A stretch of DNA of 64,000 nt from positions 62,001 through 126,000 of the forward strand of contig JAKSYS010000046.1 in NCBI GenBank assembly GCA_022925895.1, given 5' to 3'. The notes beneath the pieces were generated by a model. It made no database searches and had not been told where the DNA came from. It worked only from the letters and a program-made list of their open reading frames with translations. The translations under genes were made by a program, and so were the position numbers. Of this stretch, positions 19,661 through 30,509 are shown in pieces; position 1 is the stretch's first letter; every line of letters begins with the position of its first letter. Source of the stretch: Fragilaria crotonensis. Its lineage: Eukaryota > Bacillariophyta > Fragilariophyceae > Fragilariales > Fragilariaceae.

Positions 19661-22137
19661 ACACTGATGTCAGTGTGTACTCACGGCGCTCTACAACATC
19701 AGAGAATGCTCCTTTGACGTTGCAACTCGAGCATCTAACCAACAATCTAGTGTTTAATACAACGGAGAAATGAAATCTTGTTGTTAACTACAATAGATGA
19801 AAAGTTATTGACAGTCAGGACCGGAGCAAAATTCGATTTTTTCGGACACACTGATGTCAGTTGCTCATTCATGAGTCGATATCTCCTTGGAAGCAATGTG
19901 AATGCCGACGCATGTAGGACACATCCAATGCCCAATCATGCATCTGCAATAGGTTCGGATACGTTTTTGGCATTTGTAGGTTCGACAGACGTGTTGGGAG
20001 TACTTTCCTGAAAGGTACTCCCACTCTGTACCAGTCCACCTACTGGCGTACGCTGGCGCTGTCTCCAACTTACAAATCGATGCAACAGCGCCTGAGTCTC
20101 GTTTCCTCTTTGAGCGTCCCCTATGAAGTGAAGCTGAGAATTCAAGAGCTCCTTTGCCAATTGCTGGCGGAACTCAAGTTGGTTGGGTGTTGAATCGAGT
20201 TTGTTGAAGAAGGTATAGGCGAGCCTTGCATTCACCTCGACGATCGCCATGAGAAACATAAACACACGTATCTTCCAGTCTTTGGTGTTCATACTCATCT
20301 CCAATGAAATTGGAGAATGCCGTAGGTTATTGTGATCGTCAACTTGATGACGATATTTGAAGTGGTTGACGTAGGGTTCCGTGTAGCAGAAACTTTTGTT
20401 CACGCGTTGCCCATTTTCGTCGGTCACGGATCGATGCGTTCTTGCATCATCAATAGTCTTCAATGCACCATATGTAGACATCAACTTCATCACATAATCC
20501 TCTTCCTTCATTCCGAAGAGTCTGAATCGACGCCCATTCAGAATCCCGGAAGGACGTCAGCCCAACCAACCTCCCTGTTGTCAAAATGCTTGTCAACAGC
20601 ATCGCCGTCCACATGCCTCGGCCAGTAACGCCGTTTCTTGATCACCGCTGAACTGAAAACACCGAAATCAAGAAGTTTAGTTAGACCTTCAAGGACGCAA
20701 AACCCACTGTCCATTATCACCACTCTACCTGAGTGGTGGATGCATTCGGTAAAACGAAGCAGTAGTCCCGGTGTTCTTCCGTGTTCGGAAAATTTTGGAG
20801 CCGGGAGTTGACGTGGCCTATCTTTCCCTTCCACCAACTCGATTGCGTACATGATGCCACTGATACCACAGCAAAGTGTGTGGTATTCATTTCCCATCGG
20901 ATGGGGCTTTCTGGGGACGAACATCCACCCTGGACACGTCCATCGATTGGTCCAGACGGACATACTCTCGTCCAGGCAGTTGATCCAAGAAGGCGTGAAA
21001 CACGTCTGTGTATGATTGTTCCAGGCGTCAATCATGTCACTTACTTCATAAAAAGGGTTCTTGAATAAAGGGGGAGCACTGAGTGTAAATGTGAGGTGTT
21101 TCAGAATGGATTCAAAACGCCGCCTCGACATAATTGAATCAAGACGAAATGGTGCACCCGAAAACATACTCGGGGGATCCAACGACCAAAACTCTCGTCT
21201 CGACAGTGATTGGGTGGTTGCGATGATAAAAACAATACCCATGAATCGAAGAAACTCTTCCCATGTCAGAGCTTCAGAAAGCTTGGCATTAGTTGCCGGA
21301 AGAATGACGTTCTTAATGAACGCCATTGGCACAAAATGGAGAAAGTACCCAAGGACCGAATGCAATGTTCCGTCAGAGCCTACCAAATTAGGCTGTACAT
21401 CTCCCACCCCGGCAGCCCGTCTTGGCTCAATTGATTCAGACCCCCAGGAAAGGTACTCACATTCGGTATTGCTGTTGTTTCTGTTTGGTATATTCTCCGG
21501 AGCAGGTTCATTGTCGTCATCAACCTCAAACCCCTGCGCGCGAAAATTTGATGCGTCTTCATTCAACATAAGGGGAATTTCAAGTCGATCATCCTCCTCA
21601 TTGGCAACAGCCACTGCCCCCACACCTTCAGGCTCATCTCGTTGTGGTTCATTGAAGAAGTGTTCGGAAGCTCCTTCTTGTTGGACCTTGCAATACCGGG
21701 CAACGACGTGGATTAATTCCCCATCGTCAAAATCGTCATGTCGCATGATGACGCAGGTCTGCGGTCGCTTGCAGACAATTTTTTCCTCTTGGCCAACTAC
21801 AAGAAGGCCATCCAACACATCGGCCTTTGCGGCATTGGGGTACTTTGCACACACCAAGACTCGAGGGTGAAGGAACCTCTTGTAGACGGAGACAACGGCT
21901 CCGATGCCATTGCGTAGCCGTTTACTTTTCGGCATAGCAAAATTCTAACGACCAAAATTCGCGGTCAATTGACGAACTTCAAACATTCGTATCTCGACAA
22001 CTACCGCTTCAATTTAGTACAGCTTCAAATCGGATATACTAGATGACTCTCACTTAAAACGCTTACGAAGACGTTTCTCCGTAGCTGAAGAAGTTCATTC
22101 GAAATCGTATTTTAGAAATTGACACTGACTTCAGTGT
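19661..22137. repeat. ACACTGA-NN-TCAGTGT palindromes flanking the piggyBac-like gene
   Basis: ACACTGATGTCAGTGT at 19661-19676, ACACTGATGTCAGT at 19849-19862 and ACACTGACTTCAGTGT at 22122-22137 lie on both sides of the transposase frame. Such short palindromes at both flanks could be terminal or subterminal binding sites. No TTAA pair with matching ends could be fixed, so the element borders remain open. Confidence 0.4.
19865..21935 (-). pseudogene. piggyBac-like transposase (DDE_Tnp_1_7), frame broken twice
   Basis: Starts at the ATG at 21933-21935 with an acidic N-terminus. The catalytic part has piggyBac features: ALTWEEFLRFMGIVFI, then CLDESMSVWTNRWTCPGWMF followed by KPHPMGNEYHTL (first catalytic Asp in LDE), VVIMDSGFCVLEGLTKLL (second Asp), and VDDHNNLRHSPISLEMSMNT then DW (third Asp, with the following helix VNARLAYTFF). 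The C-terminus has the Cys/His cluster typical of the family: TYKCQKRIRTYCRCMIGHWM, then CPTC and H. These blocks lie in three frames. One frame change is near 20530-20545 (before NGRRFRLFGMKEED), the second near 20000-20060 before the Cys cluster. The element is therefore probably inactive, unless the frame changes are assembly errors. Confidence 0.85.
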
Positions 22138-22866
22138 ATTTCGGCTGAAATCAGTGGGGTGGACGGGAATCCGGTATTCTTCGGGCACATGGTGTGGGTA
22201 TCGCACTACCAGTAGAAGAAGCACCTCGGTGCGCTGGAATGACCATGTCTTTTCAATAAAAGGCCAAGTCATCGTGAAACATTGGTTAATCAGAGATTCG
22301 ATTTGCTGGAGGAGTAGACCTACAAGCCATGTTACATGTCGCACTGGACAAACATGATAAAATATGTTCATATTGGTAATACGTGTAATAATAGGGGTTA
22401 GGGGTTATTGGAAGTACATAGGGTATTCGGAGCTCGGAGTAGCACGGTACCACGGTAAAGAAACTACTCAACCGGTAGTACAACGGCATTTCCTGGATAT
22501 GAGAGGCATTTATGTAGAACCCTACGTAAGGACTGTACATTGGGGGCCCTAAATCCGGACACTTATCATATGACACTGTATGCTACAGTAGCTGGTACTA
22601 TTACACAGCAGGGACACGAATTGGCGTCATGCGTCATGCCTCATGCCTGTTGGAGTCATCAATTGAGGTAATATGTATTTCTCGGAGTACGCAGTAATGC
22701 ACAGATGACTATGACTATGATGGTCATTGATGACAGCGACAGGGACATCGACTTACAAATTAATAGTATTAATATATGGATATAGTTGTTAACTTGAACA
22801 CACAAAAGCTTCGAGCATAAATGCCATCGAAAGCACACAACCATAAAAAGCGAGAGAAACATCACC
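21936..22866. other. Spacer between piggyBac-like element and the methyltransferase gene
   Basis: No gene supported. The first 200 bp may still belong to the piggyBac-like element (palindrome at 22122). The rest is unique sequence with GTAC-containing strings around 22440-22600. The promoter of the downstream gene is expected near 22750-22860, but nothing specific can be named. Confidence 0.4.
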
Positions 22867-23685
22867 ATGCCGGCATTCCTCCTTCGCCTTTGCTCGTTAT
22901 CTGTTTTTCTTTCAACCCTGATCGTCGAGGGTCAAGTTCTACGAGCTGGACATGCTGATCCCAAGACTGTCACGATGAAGTGCAGCGCTGACCTTAGCAT
23001 CCCTTTCTTCTCTCAGTACATGGAAGACGAAATAATCTACAATACCATCTACGCAAACGAGCCCAAGTGCGGTGGAGTTGTCGTTGAGATGGGAGGCCTC
23101 GATGGACAGACCTTCAGTAACTCTTGGTTCTTTCAGTACGCTCTCAGTTGGAAAGCCCTTCTGGTTGAAGCATTTCCTGACAACTATGATAAGATGGTTG
23201 TCAACCGACCAGATGCTATCAACGTCTTCGGCGCAATTTGGCCCGGAAAATCCATCTCCTTCCAAACTGCCGAGAGTGGTGCGACAGGTGGTGCTGCGCA
23301 GGATATGAGTGCTTTTCATAAAGAACGTTTTGTTGGTGGGGCCGCTCCGTTGATCGAGGTTCCGTGCATGACGTTGTCAGAATTGTTCCACAAGAATGGG
23401 ATCGATCATGTTGATTTGTTTTACTTGGATGTGGAGGGAGGGGAACTGACGGTCCTCGAGACTTTTGATTGGAGTGTTCCCATCGACATTTTCGTCGTTG
23501 AGATGGACAGCAGTAATCCACAGAAGGACGAGGCGGTTCGTCAACTTTTGTTTTCCCACGGGTACGTGACCCCATTTTCCCTTTTGGAGGAGTGCCGCCA
23601 CCAGCGTGAACAATGCATGCCGAGCGATGTCTTCATGACGAAATCGATGGCGGATCGCAAGTTTGGGGGCGCTTTGACGGCATAG
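22867..23685 (+). CDS. Secreted FkbM-family methyltransferase-like protein
   Basis: 272 residues from the ATG at 22867. Residues 1-22 form a signal peptide (LLRLCSLSVFLSTLIVEG), so the protein enters the ER. The rest matches the FkbM/Methyltransf_21 family: FSQYMEDEIIYNTIYAN, the SAM-binding strand VVVEMGGLDGQTFSNSWFFQ, WKALLVEAFPDNYDKMVVNR, and DHVDLFYLDVEGGELTVLET, which supplies the acidic loop and the aligned Glu. Family members are SAM-dependent O-methyltransferases, often acting on glycans or polyketides. The substrate here is unknown. Cysteines in the C-terminal part (EECRHQREQC) fit a secretory location. The length is usual for the family and the frame is intact. Confidence 0.85.
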   Translation: MPAFLLRLCSLSVFLSTLIVEGQVLRAGHADPKTVTMKCSADLSIPFFSQYMEDEIIYNTIYANEPKCGGVVVEMGGLDGQTFSNSWFFQYALSWKALLVEAFPDNYDKMVVNRPDAINVFGAIWPGKSISFQTAESGATGGAAQDMSAFHKERFVGGAAPLIEVPCMTLSELFHKNGIDHVDLFYLDVEGGELTVLETFDWSVPIDIFVVEMDSSNPQKDEAVRQLLFSHGYVTPFSLLEECRHQREQCMPSDVFMTKSMADRKFGGALTA

Positions 23686-24452
23686 GTTGAGCGACAGAGT
23701 GTCAAATGATCGTCCGAACATTATTCGCTCGTACAGCCCTGTTGACGTGGGTAATGATAGTTTGCATGATAGTGTTTGATTAAAAATGTGCATGGTTATG
23801 AATTACATTTTCATCAGGAAAATAGTAAAAGGCTAGTTTTGACCATTCATGGTTCTGTTGGATGCAATTGCCAGAGCGATCCAACGTCGGCGAGGCATAG
23901 CTCTAGGCGAAAAACATGATGGACAGGTACCGATATGACTACGGCGAAGCACACTATTTGCTCTCGTTTATGCCTCCTCTTACATGATCAAGAACTCCCA
24001 GTCTAACTGGTTCAGTCTTGTTGTTAGTCCTTGTAAGCAATGTGAACTACACTGAAATTCAATATGCCTTGGGTCACTTGGCAAGCATGTTGTACATTTT
24101 GTTTCATCAGCATGGAAACTTGAAATCCATTTGCGGACAACTCCGAGCTCCGAGTATACCGACCGGCGTTTCTCCGAAGCTACCGGTAGCACAGTACCCC
24201 GTACCCCTGTCTTAGCGGGAACGTGCGCAAATTCTATGTGCACGCACAACCGGTATGCATACTGCATACTACAGTAGCTAAACCTGAGAACATCCCACCA
24301 CAAACCACAACCATATCTTTCGCGGCTCCTGGAGTTGTATTGCGGAGTGGTATCATCATCTCACTCCGTTCCTTCTCCACAGTGGAAGCGGTGCGAACGC
24401 AATCGTTGGACAGCACAGAGAAGACTGCTTAGCAGTGCACCCAAGAAACAGG
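23686..24452. other. Spacer before ATP11
   Basis: No gene supported. Sequence just before 24453 is open in the ATP11 frame back to about 24285 but lacks an ATG there, so it is taken as leader. Confidence 0.4.
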
Positions 24453-25201
24453 ATGATGTCGAGGTATCGTGTAGTGATCCAAAATGCTGTGCACAGTTCC
24501 ATAACACGCCCAAAACCACCACGTGACAAACGTTGCAACTTCAGCAGCTTTACTTGGTCTGGACCACGGGCATTGAATGACATTCTTAAAAAGGAATTGC
24601 TGATTGGAAAGTCGCGGGAGGAAATATCAGATATTTGGTTGAAGTATCACCGAGAAAAGGTACGATTGAAACCAAAAAGGACGCGACACCATTGATTTAC
24701 GTTGCGTCTCTCACGGGGTCTTGGTGTGTGCAGGATCAAGTTCATGGAACAACACTCACGGGTCAAGAAGGACTCAAAATTTTGCAAAGAGCCAAGGAAT
24801 CTCCATTTTTCATCCAACCAGTATTTCGAGACGATGGATACTTTATCCTCGTTTCTCAATTCCAACCGGAACATCATTTTCTCATGACCTACCTTGAAGA
24901 CTACAAAACAGATCCTGCCCGTGCTCCGCCCCTCCTAACATGTTCCGTGTTTGTCGATTACGCTCATGATCCAGATTTCGACCTTACCATGGTACGGTCG
25001 GATGTTATTGCCAGAACCATTGACGACAGTGAGGCCATGCTTTTGGTAACCAACATTATGGATTCGTACCGAAATGATGACGACTACAAACAGTTTCTGC
25101 ACACATTCAACCATGCACCAGAAAAGTTTAACTTTGATGACTTTATATCCTACGAGAAGCTGCGATGGAAGAATGTTTCTTGCAGTCAAGCAAGCGATTG
25201 A
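24453..25201 (+). CDS. ATP11: ATP11/ATPAF1-like F1-ATPase assembly chaperone (mitochondrial), two exons
   Basis: Exon 1 is 24453-24659 and exon 2 24734-25201. The 74-bp intron (GTACGA...GTGTGTGCAG) restores one frame of about 224 residues. The N-terminus (MMSRYRVVIQNAVHSSITRP) is basic and Ser-rich, as expected for a mitochondrial presequence. Family features: LNDILKKELLIGKSREEISD and IWLKYHREK (the ATP11 helical start), then ESPFFIQPVFRDDGYFILVS and QFQPEHHFLMTYLEDYK (core beta-sheet), and a C-terminal FLHTFNHAPEKFNFDDFI. ATP11 binds the beta subunit of F1 in the mitochondrial matrix until it assembles with alpha. The protein is shorter than yeast or human homologues, mostly in the presequence. 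An earlier exon cannot be excluded. Confidence 0.85.
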
Positions 25202-25437
25202 CTTGATCAAGTGGTGAATGGATAGGTCGTCGCTACTGCCAGTGTTGGTATCCGCTTAACGGTGACAAAGTTACATTGGATTGATTGCTGTTAAACTGAG
25301 GCCAAGGTTAGAGACAATCGATATTACGGAACCGCAATCTCTGTTGCACGAGACAAGCTCTGTTCTCGCCAGTATAATTCTCAAAATCATATGCCGTTCT
25401 ACTAACTAGTACGTCCAATTCGCTCACGACGTATCCC

Positions 25438-26046
25438 TCAAAGATACCACGTGTCATGCTTAATTTTGCGACTAGGAAACCTCCGCCAGTGAGCTCTCGC
25501 CTCTCGTCGTTTCATCTCAATCTCATCCGCAGGAACCACTGGAGCATCTGCGTGATTGATCCCCTCGCATCCCCCTTGGTCGAGGGACCATTGTCTGCGA
25601 TCTGAAACAACAACGTCCGAGTCTGGGACAACAGCTTCGTCCTCCCATGCCTCCAAATCTTCCAGCAGTGATGGCCAGAACGGGTACGTTCGGCACTGGA
25701 CGGGCCGCGTTTCGTATATACCGCATTGTCCCTCATTCGTCAAAAAAACACATCCACCGTCGAGTGTTTCTGGTGATTTGTAATTGAGACACGCCCATCC
25801 TTTAAGTAATTGACGAGTATACTTGTCCTGGAATGTACTGACTGTTTCTCCCAAAGCAGCAGCAATGGCGGGTTGTTCTTCCGGTGAGAGCCAAACGTCG
25901 CCATCCATCTTGCAGCATCTTCCACACCCTGTACAGCCAAACGACAGTCCATCTTTGAACCATTGATTGCTACCAGCAGGGCCTCCTCCGAATAAGGGAC
26001 GCAACACGAGGAGGAGGCATGAGACGCCCCATATCAGTGGTATCAT
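25438..26046 (-). CDS. YkgJ-type CxxCxxCC cysteine-cluster protein with signal peptide
   Basis: 202 residues from the ATG at 26044-26046. Residues 1-20 are hydrophobic (MIPLIWGVSCLLLVLRPLFG), consistent with a signal peptide or anchor. The cluster GCTGCGRCCKMDGDVWLSPE (C38, C41, C44, C45) and the later GGCVFLTNEGQCGIYETRPV with QCRTYPFWP (C99, C108, C118) are the hallmarks of the UPF0153/YkgJ family, proposed to bind zinc or an iron-sulfur centre. The molecular role is not established. The targeting segment suggests an organelle (plastid or mitochondrion) or the secretory route. It is convergent with ATP11, with 236 bp between the stops. Confidence 0.85.
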   Translation of the reverse strand: MIPLIWGVSCLLLVLRPLFGGGPAGSNQWFKDGLSFGCTGCGRCCKMDGDVWLSPEEQPAIAAALGETVSTFQDKYTRQLLKGWACLNYKSPETLDGGCVFLTNEGQCGIYETRPVQCRTYPFWPSLLEDLEAWEDEAVVPDSDVVVSDRRQWSLDQGGCEGINHADAPVVPADEIEMKRREARAHWRRFPSRKIKHDTWYL

Positions 26047-26579
26047 GATATGGGTGTGTGTGTTGCAACGAGATTAATAATTATGGACGACCTGAATTCT
26101 GCGGTTGTATTAAATCGGTTCGAATTTGATTTTTTTCATCGCGAGTTGACACTCATCTTCATTTTTGATGGCTGATACAGCTGATACACAGTTCTGGTTT
26201 GTACTGTACGTACTACTTACAATGTGCTGTAGAATGCATCTGTGCTATTTCTCCAATCAAACAATACACTTTTTCTTGTACTGGGACATACGAATACAGT
26301 ACTCGTTCGTGGTTGCAGTACGTTTTGGTCGAGTACAGGTACTTCCCGGTTTCCGGTAGTACCGCCTAACCGTACCTCATCGGCAGAAAGAACTCGAGTG
26401 CATGTCGTTGCGGCGAGTACTGTACGCCAAGGTCAGCATATACTACATGCATAATAAATGCTCCCAAGTCCCAAGCCTCCACAGCGATGGTATCACACGC
26501 TGCTTCATTGCATAACAATAACTACTACCGTAGTCTAGTAGACAATTATCACACATAAGATAAATAAAAGATGTATATT
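26047..26579. other. GTAC-rich spacer
   Basis: About 530 bp between two minus-strand genes with many GTAC strings (26205-26425). No gene or RNA is recognised. Confidence 0.4.
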
Positions 26580-28754
26580 CTATAATGGAGCGAGTAATAC
26601 AAGTACTCCGACTACTCCACAACCCCCAGTAATATCTGCTTGGTAGCTACTAGTAGCTAGACTTAGAGCCGAACGCACCTTCCCCCTGGTGATGTTCACC
26701 GCTTGGCATTGAGCAACCGCAGAATCACAACATCGATCAATGCAGAATGCCGTTGACTCTAGCCCGAATTTGGTGTAGAGACACAGGGTAGATTTGTTGT
26801 TGATGACAACGGCCTTGTTAAGTTCCGGGTCAAGCGGAACCGAAACTTGTAAATTTGCAGGTGTGTTTCCGCCCGATGGACCAAACAAGTCTGTTTGCTG
26901 AAAGTAACCGAGGGCAACATCCAGAGTCATGGAGCTGACACTGGTGGAACCAACGAGCTTGACCTTGGGACATTGAGCGCAGGTGCTGGTGAGGGAAGTG
27001 CTATCGGGAGGGTAGAACCCCGGCGCCTTGTTGGTGGTGAATCCCATGTTGATTTCGACACCCATGACAGCCGAGAATAAGGAACCGTAGACAACAACAT
27101 TTTGTGTCATTCCTCCAGTGAGAGTAAAGTCCATAACCCCGGCAGGACTGTCGGTGTAATTCTTCTGGGGGAAAAACTCAAATTGATTCGCTCCCTGTGG
27201 TGGCGTACGGAAGATGGCAGCATCGAATCGGCCTGCTGCATCAGTGATGGTGTCCACCTTCAGTTGTAGGGCATCCCAGGAACCACTTGCGCTGAGCATT
27301 AGCTGCTTCAATCCAGTTGCGTACTTCAGCCTTGTAGAATAGTAAAAGCCTTGCGCTTCGCCCTGAGAGGTCCCGGCGCTCTTCAAGTGGAGCGGAGATT
27401 CAAAAACAACATTAAAGAAATACTCGGGCAGCAAGTAGTTGGAGAGAATCGGAAAGTTGCCAAGAATAGGTGGGAGGAATTCAATTCGTCTTGATATCGA
27501 ACAAGAGTTTTGGTCAATTCTTCCTGGCGTGACAACGCCAGCAATAATTTCGAAGTACATATCATAAGTACCCACAGCGTCCAATGTCACATTGGCTGTC
27601 ATGGTTAGTCCATTACTATCCCACGTGGCCTCCAGTTCGTCGACCCCAGAGTTACCGGAGTAGATCAGAGTTGTCTGAACGAAGTGAACATCAGACGCGA
27701 GAGCTTGCGCGGGTAGGCAACCTTGCAAGTTTCGACTGTTCTCCGCACTAGACTTGGAAGCGTCAATACCCTCGTGACTCGTAGTTACATCTGGTTGTCC
27801 TTGTTTCAAGGAACGCCGTTGTTTAATCCGTTTGACGGAGAGACTTCCAGAGGAAAACATGGTGAAGAACGTCCCAGTTTTTCCGAAAATGGCGACCGTG
27901 TTGTCGTCTACGACAAAAACCACATCAATGACCATGTAAGCATTTTGGACAAGCCTTCTTCTGTCGGCTAGATTGGCGGGAGCAGTTGATGGGTTGATAT
28001 CACAGGCTCCCAAAAGTTCCCCGTGGATCACCAGTATTGATCCCAAAGGAAAGATATGAGGGAGCTGATCTGCTCCTACGGCGAGATTGGGGTCGAACAT
28101 TATGACGATGGATTTCTCGGTTTCGTTGCATAGTATCATAATGTAATCCTTAAGGTTTGTCATCGATACGATTCCCTCCGCGACAACCTCAAGTGTACCA
28201 GACAATTCGTAGGTGGAGACTACATTTGCGAGGGTGGACACATTAAATCGGCTTCCCGCGTCAATTGTGTCAACAAGTCCTCCAGGGATGAAAGTGGCAG
28301 CGATAAGGTCATCCGTTAAGCTTGTCCTGCTGGCGAGGGGTGTCGTGGGAGACCGTGTTGGACTTGGTGATGGCTGTCGTGTAGGAGCAGCTGTTGTTGG
28401 AACAGCAGTTGGAGACGATGTTTGTGGAGCGGTCGGAGCACGCGTTGGAGCACGTGTTGGAGGAGCGGTTGGAGCACGTGTTGGAGCACGCGTTGGAGAT
28501 CCGATCGGCTGTGGGGGTCCCGACTGGCCAGACAGCGAGGGATTCTGCGAGGGTTTCCTTGTTTTCGATGGATTCATTGTCCCGCCTGAAAGCATCTTTG
28601 TCCTTGTCTTCATCACTAGAACCCTTTCATTTGCGTCCTTAGTGTTTACGTCTCCAATGTTGCTAATCGTACTATGCAGACCTCTTTGCGCTGACGCGCT
28701 GCAGATAAGAAGGAGCAGGGGAACGACGACCTTCATCATCGGGGGCATGTTCAC
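26580..28754 (-). CDS. Secreted PT-rich protein, function unknown
   Basis: 724 residues in one frame. The signal peptide MNMPPMMKVVVPLLLLICSA with SAQ as likely cleavage site is followed by a basic stretch, then by a Pro/Thr linker of PTRAPTRAPTAPPT type at about residues 88-140. The remaining about 580 residues resemble no family I can name. They contain several N-glycosylation sequons (for example NVS, NVT, NYT and NIT) and paired cysteines (FCIDRCCDS). The tail is short and hydrophobic (CGVVGVLVLLAPL) and might be a GPI signal. Such PT-linker proteins are typical secreted or cell-wall-associated diatom proteins. The Met at 28754 is first in frame; either of the next two would still leave a signal peptide. 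Confidence 0.75.
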   Translation of the reverse strand: MNMPPMMKVVVPLLLLICSASAQRGLHSTISNIGDVNTKDANERVLVMKTRTKMLSGGTMNPSKTRKPSQNPSLSGQSGPPQPIGSPTRAPTRAPTAPPTRAPTRAPTAPQTSSPTAVPTTAAPTRQPSPSPTRSPTTPLASRTSLTDDLIAATFIPGGLVDTIDAGSRFNVSTLANVVSTYELSGTLEVVAEGIVSMTNLKDYIMILCNETEKSIVIMFDPNLAVGADQLPHIFPLGSILVIHGELLGACDINPSTAPANLADRRRLVQNAYMVIDVVFVVDDNTVAIFGKTGTFFTMFSSGSLSVKRIKQRRSLKQGQPDVTTSHEGIDASKSSAENSRNLQGCLPAQALASDVHFVQTTLIYSGNSGVDELEATWDSNGLTMTANVTLDAVGTYDMYFEIIAGVVTPGRIDQNSCSISRRIEFLPPILGNFPILSNYLLPEYFFNVVFESPLHLKSAGTSQGEAQGFYYSTRLKYATGLKQLMLSASGSWDALQLKVDTITDAAGRFDAAIFRTPPQGANQFEFFPQKNYTDSPAGVMDFTLTGGMTQNVVVYGSLFSAVMGVEINMGFTTNKAPGFYPPDSTSLTSTCAQCPKVKLVGSTSVSSMTLDVALGYFQQTDLFGPSGGNTPANLQVSVPLDPELNKAVVINNKSTLCLYTKFGLESTAFCIDRCCDSAVAQCQAVNITRGKVRSALSLATSSYQADITGGCGVVGVLVLLAPL

Positions 28755-30385
28755 TACACGGGTGTGTGTTTACGGAGGGTTGTAAAATGTTGAGATTGAG
28801 AAATGACTTGCCTTTTTTGGGGCTGTAGTCAAAAGTCAAAAGTACTCCACTTATATATACACCTGAAGTCTCGTTTTTAGCCTGCTGGCAAGGCATAGTC
28901 TCGCCACTCTAAATGTTCACATTATGCCAATCTCATCATTCCGACATGCAATTGGGCATTCGGCTACGAGTGGAACCTTCATAACGGACGATAAACATAA
29001 AAACATCTATGGAATCTGTGTAGGACATGCTGAGGAAACATTCCTAGAGTATCCCCTTCCGAAGTCTTGAATGACTGACTCCCGTTTCATCTAAGAATGA
29101 CCGGGATCGTAAATTCTACGTTAAGCGGTATGCAATTGTGAAAAACAAATAGACGCACATTCACGACATACGGGATTGCTACGCTAGTTTGATTGATACG
29201 ATTGGGACCACTAGACGTGTACGCATGACAACATTTTCGGCGAACGAGCGCGCGCGCTGCTTTAGTACTGCAGTATCAAGTACTGTTGTACTACCGGTAG
29301 TACTCCAGTACTCGTAAGTTACGCGTAGCACTAGTACACGTACAAGTACCTGTGCACTGTGCAGTGTGCTGAGACGAGGGGTGAAGTTGTAACGTTGTTG
29401 CCGTACAAGTACTGGAGTACGCAGCATGCATGGTCTCCGACTACACTTGTGTGTTTGCTGCTTACTGCTTACCTGGTACTGACAGCAGTTCCATGTAAGA
29501 GACAAGCTTGTATGATACTCGGAATACGAACAACATAAGAAGGATCACAAGTATGTACAATGAACAATTGTGCTCCAGTACAAGTACTGGTACCGAACAA
29601 CTCACAGGGACTGGGAACTGGCAGTATTTAGCGTTGGGTGGTACTGGTACATACTTGTTTAACAAACTCATCGGTCCATCGTCCATCGTCCATCGTCCAT
29701 CGTCCATCGTCCATCGTCCATCGTCCATCGTCCATCGTCCATCGTCCATCGTCCATCGTCCATCGTCCATCGTCCATCGTCCATCGTCCATCGTCCATCG
29801 TCATCCATCGTCCATCATCAATGAGCTTCGTCTGCTGTCATCCGTGTTGGTTGCTGTGTGCTATGTACATACTATGATACTCCGAATATGTCAAACGTGC
29901 AGTAGTTTGATAGAGGCGGCACAAGGTGTATGCGCATACTTGTATCTTGTATGGGTAATGGGTACTCCTGCATCGTCTAGTATTCCAGTAAACGTACTCC
30001 AGTACTAGGTATCTACTTGGTATGATGAAAATGGCGAAAAACGTCTGCTGTCCACGTTATTGTCACATCTGACTAACTCCATTGACGAAAAAAGGTCGCG
30101 TTCGCCGCCGTTGCAAGTCGCGTATAATTCTTTTTTCCAAATCTCCTCTTAATTATACATATCCTACTATATTATCCTACTACTGTGTGCGTGCGTTACG
30201 GAGTATGACCACTCTGGGGTACTGTTGTACTGTTACGTGGATTACATGTACTACAGGTCTACAGTACATAAACGACCAGTACGACCAGGTTGGGGGTACT
30301 GTACGTCCAGTTTCCTGTAGTAGACACTCCGATCAAATGTGAGGTTGTACCCACTAGTATAAATAAATCATTTTTCACTCCTCTA
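28755..30385. other. GTAC-rich spacer with heptamer minisatellite
   Basis: No gene supported. GTAC strings are dense at about 29260-29650 and 29860-30340. The (GTCCATC)n array at 29674-29820 creates open frames on both strands that are not genes. Confidence 0.5.
29674..29820. repeat. (GTCCATC)n heptamer tandem array
   Basis: About 18 perfect copies of the 7-bp unit from 29674 to about 29801, followed by two interrupted copies. The lack of variation suggests recent expansion. It is not the known diatom telomere repeat. Confidence 0.95.
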
Positions 30386-30509
30386 TGTTGAAGTGATTGT
30401 CGTTCAAAACGTTGAGCTACATAAATTATAAGCTAGATTTGGGTGGCCCTGGACTTGGGCATAATGACATGGTCATAATGCCTCTCCGGGTTCCCCGGGG
30501 ATAATAACA
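30386..30509 (-). repeat. LTR of copia element 1 (3' in element orientation)
   Basis: 124 bp, TG...CA ends. Matches 35747-35870 with one visible difference. Confidence 0.95.

Noticed and set aside
21061-21870. Plus-strand 269-codon frame
   Set aside because: Antisense shadow of the piggyBac-like transposase, which has recognisable catalytic blocks.
29462-30008. VHRPSSI / DGRWTMD repeat proteins on either strand
   Set aside because: Translation of the 7-bp array; no signal peptide or unique coding flank.
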